Origin: Scolanthus callimorphus
Lineage: Eukaryota; Cnidaria; Anthozoa; Actiniaria; Edwardsiidae
Direction of reading: 5' to 3'
Assembly: GCA_033964015.1 (NCBI GenBank)
Contig: CM066918.1
Span: 28,851,387-28,915,386 of the forward strand
DNA: 64,000 bases
Positions within the stretch are counted from its first letter, which is position 1. Each line of letters opens with the position of its first letter. The notes under the pieces were generated by a model that was given only the letters and a program-made list of their open reading frames with translations, made no database searches and was not told the origin of the DNA. Shown one piece after another: positions 52,772-61,100 of the stretch. The translations under genes and the position numbers were made by a program.

Positions 52772-52925
52772 CTTTACAGAGACTGTCTCTCGTAACAACA
52801 TCACAGGCGAAATGTAGAAGGACATCACTGTTATAAAGGCTACGACTGCTGAAGTAGTGATTCCCATTACTCGTGAAGTTTGCTTCCTGCTCTCTCCTGG
52901 ACATGTGGACTTCAAGAGTAATGCA
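52772..52925 (-). pseudogene. ABCG-1 N-terminal extracellular exon (first recognised)
   Basis: A good TTGCTTGTTTTAG acceptor precedes CITLEVHMSRREQEANFTSN, and the exon ends DSLCK before GTATTA. Phase 0 to 1 fits the next exon at 51996-51877. N-linked sequons (NFT) suit an extracellular domain. Called from splice logic, not from strong homology. Confidence 0.5.
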
Positions 52926-53350
52926 CTAAAACAAGCAAAATCAAAGCCCAAAGCAGTTGAACGCAAGCCCTCGCTTGTCATTCTGATTATCTGTCTGGCG
53001 AACTGTCTGACCTGCCAGGCGTCAAAACGTATCAACTGCGGTCACGCAATAATCTCCTCGCATCCACGCTTGTCGTGTCTGTCTGGCGCTGGCGAGCATA
53101 ATGCTCTAGCAGGAACCCATAAGTAGGAGCTTTCATCTTTGTACTGGGTCCGTGAGGCTGCGTTTTTCCTGACCTATCTATTTTTAGAACAAATTTGGCG
53201 CGAAACGTTGTAGAATTGTCCAATCAGCATCCAGGCAGCTTCCAAGTCTCAATTCACCTCTCAGATTGTCCCCGCAAACCGAGGCGCTCACTGCCTTTCA
53301 CTTGCCAAAAAGGTGAATGCCCCGCTAATGCGCGACGCTAATGCGCGAAT

Positions 53351-53437
<87 letters not shown>
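53351..53437. repeat. G87 homopolymer
   Basis: Eighty-seven G in a row, then A and seven more G. It is one base composition without interruption and would form G-quadruplexes on the plus strand. It lies upstream of ABCG-1. Confidence 0.95.
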
Positions 53438-53438
<1 letters not shown>

Positions 53439-53909
53439 GGGGGGGCTGTCAATTGACTGGTGCATAATGCCAGAATAATGGCCAAATATTCAGCATAATT
53501 TGGTCAAGAGGCTTGGTTACTGCTGGTTAAGAGGCTTGGTTTCTTTTTAGAGGCTTGGTTACTTGTTGAAATGTTGCGTTAGGTTTGGGGGGACTCGTTG
53601 GGTGGGATCAACTCAGAAGTTTTTGTCAGCACGAGCATAATTACACGAGCATAGCATAATGTTTGGCATAATAGAAAAGATATTTAGGCTGACGCAAATG
53701 TCTAATCTATTCCGCGCGCCGGGACCGGTGTCACGCTACGCTCACCAATCCCAAGAGGGGGGCGAACATTTCGCTCTCATGTGCAAATACGAAACGAGGC
53801 TTTTTGTTGGATGGAGACTATAAAGTCTATTTATTAGCTTTGCCAGAGGTACACGTAAATAAAAAATAAAAAAAGGAAGAATTGGCAGGGTTTGGAATGG
53901 TTTGGAATA

Positions 53910-54463
53910 CAGTCGAAGCTCTCTGTGCGACCGCTCTCGTAAGCGACCAGCTCCCATAACGACCATTTTCCCGAAACCCTGTTTGAAATGTCACATAAAC
54001 TCTGTTATTTCAAGCTCTCGTAAGCGACCGCCTTATCGATGCGACCAGCTCCGTTAGCGACCACAATTTCAAATCACCAACATAGATTTTCTATTGTTTT
54101 TAAGCTCTCGTAAGCGACCACAGTACTTTTTGTCTTTAAAACATCAGTCATCACCTCATAAATATCTAAACTGATACAAAGCTGCACCATTGAAATGCTA
54201 TTTTCTACATATTTTCTATGTACATATTTGCGGTTATATATTCTTAATTAATGTCGGGAAATAAATCAAGCTATTTTAAGCATTAGTATCACATGATATT
54301 TTCTATATTTATTGTACTAAGCTCTCGTAAGCGACCAACACCTATTGTTCAAGTAGGAAGCCGCTTGGTGGTCGCTTACGAGAGCCGTTCTCGCAAGCGA
54401 CCAGCTCCGTTAACGACCGCAATTTTGAGTTCCCGAGGTGGTCGCTTACGAGAGCTTCGACTG
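53910..54463. mobile_element. 554-bp TA-flanked element with AAGCTCTCGTAAGCGACC repeats
   Basis: CAGTCGAAGCTCTC at the left and GAGAGCTTCGACTG at the right, each next to TA (53908-53909, 54464-54465). The phrase CTCTCGTAAGCGACC is repeated at least six times in both orientations. A TA target and CAGT ends suggest a Tc1/mariner-type non-autonomous element. Confidence 0.85.
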
Positions 54464-54702
54464 TAGCTGTCCCCGAATGTGTTCAACCTTAAGTGTAACA
54501 AATCTTGCGAGAAAAAAGTGTCCTTGCCAGTTACCCCACGTAACAACGCTTTCAGTAATAAAACAATAACTTTTAGAAAATAACACCTATGTTGTATTGT
54601 GAATGTGCGCATTCTGATTGGTTTAAAAAGCGTGTTTGTAAGAGACCTGAGAAACACGATTGTTACGCAACGCTGTCGCGCGTGTGTATGTTATTTTCTA
54701 AA

Positions 54703-54887
54703 AGCAATAAAAATACTTTCTGCGTGCTCTCTGGTTTCTTACAAACACTCGGGAATGTTGGTCGAACTGATAAACTTGAAAGACACTTGCCTTCGGCTCG
54801 TGTCTTTCAAGTTTTGATCAGTTCTCCCAACATCCCCCTCGTGTTTGTAAGAAAGCAGAGAGCACGCGGAAAGTACTTTTATTGCTT
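54703..54887. mobile_element. Hairpin element directly downstream of ABCG-2
   Basis: AGCAATAAAAATACTTTCTG and the CTCTCTGGTTTCTTACAAAC portion pair with the right half across a short loop (TTGCCTTCGGCTCG). The right arm ends 10 bases past the ABCG-2 stop and contains its AATAAA. Confidence 0.85.
54878..54883 (-). promoter_or_regulatory. Candidate polyadenylation signal of ABCG-2 inside a hairpin arm
   Basis: AATAAA on the minus strand begins 13 bases after the TAG stop (54899-54897). It belongs to the arm of the 54703-54887 hairpin. Confidence 0.45.
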
Positions 54888-54896
54888 AAATGTCCG

Positions 54897-55176
54897 CTAC
54901 TTTTGTTTTCCTCTGTTCATCAAACACAGCAAAGCGAAGGCTATGATCCTAAAGCCGACTCAAGAACAAACATCATCGACAAAGAGAATTCAAAGTCTCT
55001 CAGACTGTAGGCATTTAGTGACGCCACATAATACACAATGGGCGACAAGACGCGAGGGTAACGGATGGCCTCTTTCTCGAACAGTGACTCAATGTACCAT
55101 CTGGCGTAGGACAAGTTGTACAGGGCGGGACCGATGACGGGGAGTTTGTCCAGGGTACACAATGTTGGGTTAGCTC
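54897..55176 (-). CDS. ABCG-2 last exon
   Basis: Encodes [20 protein letters not shown] and, after one base is added in CTTG(G)AGTC near 54961, [20 protein letters not shown] then K and TAG. Without the base the ORF stops early at about 54941. Confidence 0.88.
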
Positions 55177-58100
55177 CTTAGGAGAACAATAGTATATATC
55201 TTTCTTACTCTTACTTCATACTCATTACCGCATCGCAGAAGATTAAGTTATGGGATCAAAGGTGTTTGTGACGCTGGGTATGCTGGGTAAGTGAGGCTAC
55301 CAGGGGAGGTGGGCGGGGCGAAAATATCTGTTTCCAACCGGCCGGGCACTCCAGCAATTAAATGACCACGAAGGACTCTGGAACGGCCACAGAGCATCAT
55401 GCACGCCTCAATTTGAGAATTCTAGGACAGTTACACTTCGCAGAATAAGTGCTTATTACGTATGCAAAGAAGATATAGTCTTTTCCTTACCTCCTAACAA
55501 AGAATTTGTCAAAGTGAACAAGATGGCCCCCATCTGGGCGTTCCTCGCGTTCAGTATGATCGACAGAATGTAGCCAGTGCCGACACAGGCATACCAAGCA
55601 CCAACAGTGGCGCCGTAATGGTATATAAACCGACCTGAAAAGGGGGTGATACAAGTGATGAGGCATTGGAGGCATTGAGCAGGTATAAAAACCGCAAATT
55701 AAAATCCGTATTTCGTAAAACTTGGAAACCTAACACCGCAATGATAAAATCCGAAAAACCACAACTAAAAATGTCACAAAACCGCGAATAGAAGCCGCAA
55801 GCTTCAATGCCTCCCTTATGATGCAGTGTGAAATCTTGATTATCAGGATACCACAGGAGCCCACGGGTAGGAGCAGCCTGGTCCCAGGTGTTCCTTGTAT
55901 CATGAAGGTAAACTGCTGGATGTGCGCGGGCGCTCAAGCTCACTGCCAATCTCGTAATCAGAGCCCGTCATCTTTTGGCCAGCGGCAAAGATTCAGGGCT
56001 CTGGGGAATCGATTTTTTTAAAACCCAGATTCTGGGTTTCCGGTTGGATTGTTGTATGAAAGTTCGTTACGTTTTTGACCTACCACGCATGCTCACAAAT
56101 CGGATTCCCCCAGGGCCCTGAATCTTGCCGCTGGCCAAAAGATGACGGGCTCTGGGTACGAGGTTGGCTCACTGCCAGAGGTTTCCGGTGACGTCACAAC
56201 TTAACCACAGGAAGCCCGCCCAGAACGCTAGGGACAAGGCTGGAGCAGGAGCTATCCTTTAGTTTATTTCGTGATTGGGCATTTTGTCAGACCGAGCTAC
56301 TTTCAGAAACGAGTTTCACATTGTTTAGGTTAGTACGATTCTGACAAAGGAAGGAATACTCGTCTCAATAGGGAATGAAATGGCATCTAGGTATTGCAAC
56401 GTACAGATGTAAAAAATCCTGCCATTATTTTCGTAAGCGATAGGGCAATTAGAGTTGTGAAGACCATCACATTGTATACAAAAATATAATACCTACCACG
56501 AGGGATAGAGAGCGCATACAGCAGGCTCAAGTAGACCAGCGGACTTATCATTATGATTGAATTTGTGCACAGTCAACAGCGAGGAAATAACTAAAACGGT
56601 TTACGCCAGATGCGGCCTCCCTGCAAGCAAATAATAATGCGACTAGTCAACAAACCAGTTTAACTCGTCAGACTTGTCCCACCGCTGCCACCATGACAGA
56701 AAACAGCACAGTGAAACCATAAACTAGCGACAAGGCACGTTTGCCCAACGGTATGAGTCTAACTGGTGCAGTGAACCAATTGTCAGTTGGAATCAGGGAC
56801 TGCAATTATTTCGCAAATGGCTCATGACTCTTTTAACTTGCCTCCAGAAGGTAGATCTGTAGTAGCCAAAGCAACGTAACGCTGGTAACATAGAAACGAG
56901 ACTATAGCCATAGAACTGAGGGACTGTAGTTGGAAGAAATTCATAATAGTTACCTGAAAGGAAGTAAAATGGAGGTAAACATGGTCAGAGAGAAACAACT
57001 GCATAAATATGAAAACGTCCACAAAGACATGTCCGGTTTATAGTGTGGGACCCCTAGCATTCGGATTGCACTGTTGTTTACAATGCAGAGTGATTTCCCA
57101 GGTGGATCACATTGGAGGGATATAACGTTATATATTTACTTTCGTTACACTTTACTTTCGTGCATCCTGGACTGGTTTTCTTCTGCTGTTCACTTTCTTC
57201 TATTTATCTAGTGTTCCTCTGCGTCCGTCCGTCTGTCTGTCTAAGGTCCCCTCCAAACCCTTCCTTTTAGACATCAGGTTTTTAATCCTAAATATCCTGA
57301 TACGCGACACTCTATCGTTTTCCTTTATTTCTGCCGACAGCATTTTCGAAGACCTAAAACTTGAGGACAGTACCTACGAAGATTATATACTCACCTCCAT
57401 ATTAAGAACACCCAACAAACCCCCAGCCATTAGCACCATACACTGGTCTATAATAAGGGACCTGGCTATCGGAACAACAAACGATTTTCGCGTCTATAAA
57501 ATGTCCTGAATTGCGCCAGAAAATTGGGCATTTTCCTTTGTTGGAAATCTGTTGGAGAGAAGAAAGCAAAATTTTAAGCAAGTTTCTTGCAGTAGAATGA
57601 GGAGTACGGAACTGGCAAGTGCATTTAAAGGGGCTCTCGCACGTTAATTTTTGTACAACCTGTCAAAAGTCTAATTCTAATCACCAAAAATAAATTTAAG
57701 TTTACGGGAATAACCAAAATAACAGTCCAGGTTTGATAAATGACCTTTTAACTGTCAAATCAATACAAATCTATAGGGTTTTTATCTATTATCAAGAGGA
57801 TGGAATTGGATTGCGATTTGAATTATTTGCTTGTCAGGCAAGCGTGCGAGTGCCCCTTTAAGTGCATTTAATTCCTACCTCTTGGGAGACTTGCAGTTCC
57901 TTGAGGCACCAGCTCAACACTAGAATCACTCAAAGTGTCATTCCCCGTCCGAACCGAAAGGAGTTCTATACCTCCTTTACTATCCATCTTCTTGGAACCC
58001 TTACCTAGTGGTTCCCGGCTCTCGGCGGATTCTAGGGGTGAACTTGTACCGTTAGAGGGTGTAGGTGTGTCCTCGCCTGTTGAATTGTTCGTTGTTTCTA

Positions 58101-61100
58101 GGTTATCTCTCGCAGTCTGATAACTGAAAAAATAACAGCAACATTAAAAGGGTTCATCGCCATCAACTTCATCATACCATCATCGTCGTTAACATCATCA
58201 TCATAATCAGAGGCAAAATTCGAACAACCCTCCAGATCCCAGAGACAAAATCACATCCACTAAAAATTCTTACATCTCCTGCTTTCAAAGATGCATATAT
58301 AGACGACTATATGAACAATTAACTTCTAACAAACATCATCTGTTTTTTCGTTGTTTGAGATATTTGATCGGCAAGAGTGTTACATCGGACAAAGACACAG
58401 ATTGAGGTAGGAGGGATGCTTTCATAGACGGAGTTTACCCATATTGGTTTAATGGATGATGAATTTGGCTACTTGATAGTAAACAGAAAAAAATAGCTCT
58501 GCGTAAAGACCACTAAATGGAAAACTGAAGGTATCATATCCTTACGTTTTCCATTCATCAAAAAGGTCCGAGGGCTGGAAATTATCCTTGGTAATGACAC
58601 CTCCAATTATATCCATGTAGAAGTCCGCGGGATTTATGTTCAGCGGTTTCTCAAATCCCAGTCCCTGGAAGTACCGCTCGGCTTCCTCCACCGATCCTTG
58701 GAAGACCGTCCGTCCACCCGGACCCAGGAACAATACGTTATGGAACATGCCTAGAAGAAATAGGAGGAAATGATGGAGTATGCTATCGCGACTTGCAAGC
58801 ATGACTTTAAGGTGACTCGCTCTTTTTGTCGAGTTTCTGATATCCAATATGGTGTTGAAGCAGTGCATTATGGTAGGACGAGACGCCGATCCTTTACGTT
58901 TGTAATCAATATGTGTTGTTCCCCCATCAAGATTATCGGAGGAGCATAGAGTCCTAAAGTATGACGTCACAAATTTGAAAATTTCGAATTTCAGATTTTA
59001 GTCCACGGATAATGAAAGACCAACTTCGAGGAATGTTGCATGCAAAAAATGAGGTGAATCGGTTGAAACGCGACCGAGCTATGGCTCAATGAATACATAA
59101 TTTTCTTTAACAAATCACTGTATTTTGGTCTCAGTTCATAACTTTATGAACTGAACCAAAATACAGTGATTTGTTAAAGAAAATTATGTATTCAGCGGGC
59201 CAGATCTTTGTCGCGTTTCAACCGATTCACCTCATTTTTGGTGTGTAAGCTACAATCGATATGCCCTTTCGAATCAAGGAACAAATATTGCTAAATCGAA
59301 AATTTTGTTTTTGTGACGTCATCACTTTAGGACTCTATTGTCCCCCATCTCCCGCTTCCACCGCAATATTACCTTGAGTGATGACACAAATACTAAATCA
59401 TAAAAAGGCTTCCCTCCATTCTATTCAATTTGATCCACAAACAGGCCGCAATTGCATGTCATCACTACTTACGGAAGATCTCAAATCTTGGTTGATGGAT
59501 GACGCAGACCACGGTCAGTCTTCCTTTCTCCGCTACAGCTCTGAGCGCGTTCAACACCGACAGACTAGACGTGCTGTCAAGACCGCTACAGGAGAATCAA
59601 TCAGCAAGGAAACGATTAATTATTGGCCAAAAGTAAGTTGGCATTTATTCCTAAAAAGTTCGACTAGGTTTACGTATTTGTAGAGCAACACAGTAGGGCA
59701 ACGCATGTACATCAATGTGAAAGTTCAGCAGGTCGATCTCCGCTGTTTCTGCTTGATTTTCTTTTATTACTGATTTTTCCTCTCTTTTGCAACAAATTGT
59801 CTATACTCAGGGTGGGTGGTGAAGAGGTTTTCCGTCATTGAGCCCAGATTCGGCTCGTGGTTCGTGAAAACGATCACTTCTGCCCGTGATCCGTGAAATC
59901 GTCCTGGTCGTCGTGATCCTGACTAGCAAAATTCCGTGAAACAAAAAAAGCCTAACTCAGATACTACATAACTCTACGTGCTAACTCGGTTTTCGCGGCT
60001 AAAACCGCGACAAGAGACAGGATCTGGTAACATGCCTTACCTAGTCGGCTCGTCAAGGAAGAGTAAAGTCGGGTCAACCACCAGCTCCATCCCAATATTA
60101 ACTCGTTTACGCTGCCCTCCGGAGATACCGCGGGTTACCTGCCACAAAACATTGTTCAGAACAAGGATCGAACTAGGAGCGGTTTCGTGCTCGGGTAAAT
60201 GTAGATGAGTGTTCTTTACTTCATTGAGTAGTTAAGTAGATCTTTATGGAATCGACTGACCTCATCTCCTATTTTCGAGTCTTCAATGTGTTCCAACTCT
60301 AGCAAGTCAATGATCTAGAAAACAAGAATTACCGTGAATAATCGGTTTAGGTTTGTTTATCAGGATAGTTTGGTAACACAGAAGTCGACACCAGTCAAAA
60401 CCAACCAACGAAACATAACTCTTAAGTGGAAGTTGCGGGAATTCATGCCGACTGCAAAGGACAATCGCAAAAAAAAATCTGCCCTCCCTTGTTGAGCTCT
60501 GGAATTCCAGTGTGGTAGGTCTTAGACCCGCCTGGAATCACTGGAGCAAGATTCCAGGGTGGATATTCCCCAAATAAGAAATTGTAAGGTTGGTAAACCT
60601 TGGGTGAATTTCCAGGGTCGTCATGAGAACATTGACTGGAATTCCAGAGTAGAGATGACCCTAAATTTCCAGGGTGGGTAGCTGGAAATGATGAGGTCCT
60701 CAACAGGGGTGCGGATTTTTGCGACTGCCCAATTCATTGAGACATCTCTTGAAAATGTTGATTATGAAGTCCTTAGCACTTTGCGTGGGAAACCAAGGTA
60801 CCTGATGAACGCGTTCCTCTTTGGCGGATCTTTTCATCCGTGACGACAGTCTCAGCTCCGATTGGTATCGTAAGATCTCTTTTACGGTCAGGATACGATG
60901 CATTACGTCTTCCTGTAAAGAAAGAAATATTTCACAAAACTATCATGTGATTGGTTGAGCGAGAATTGTCAGTAAGGGCAGGTTCACGCAAGCGCAAGGA
61001 AATCAGACTCATATATTCCTCTATGGTTCACAGAAACACAAGCGAAAGAACATCAAGACTTTGCGTTCCCTTGCGCTTGCATTCGCGTATAGTGTGATTT

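Larger units (their letters stand above)
42900..52925 (-). pseudogene. ABCG-1: ABCG24/28-like half-transporter missing the catalytic core exons
   Basis: Exons seen, 5' to 3': 52925-52772, 51996-51877, 51090-50911, 50562-50495, 50267-50182, 50037-49787, 49178-48977, 48460-48354, 48046-47915 (Walker A), 47234-47150, 47041-46931, 46606-46552, then 45485-45374, 45292-45167, 44572-44433, 43180-42900. The family exports lipids or other hydrophobic cargo using an N-terminal NBD and C-terminal TMD; this subclass has a long Cys-rich extracellular N-terminus as in plant ABCG24/28. Between 46552 and 45485 there is nothing like the ISGGQ signature, Walker B, H-loop or linker, which ABCG-2 has in four exons. 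Direct splicing of the flanking exons would change phase (0 to 1). Eight exons carry single-base length changes relative to ABCG-2 (about 11 in all). The start codon was not found. Most likely a decaying tandem duplicate. Confidence 0.8.
52926..54896. other. Region between the two ABCG copies
   Basis: No further exon could be supported. It contains the G87 tract, a 554-base TA-flanked element (53910-54463) and a long hairpin (54703-54887). The start codon, signal peptide and promoter of ABCG-1 would be expected here but were not recognised. Confidence 0.5.

Noticed and set aside
53288..53485. Proline-rich protein on the minus strand
   Set aside because: It is the translation of the G87/C87 homopolymer.
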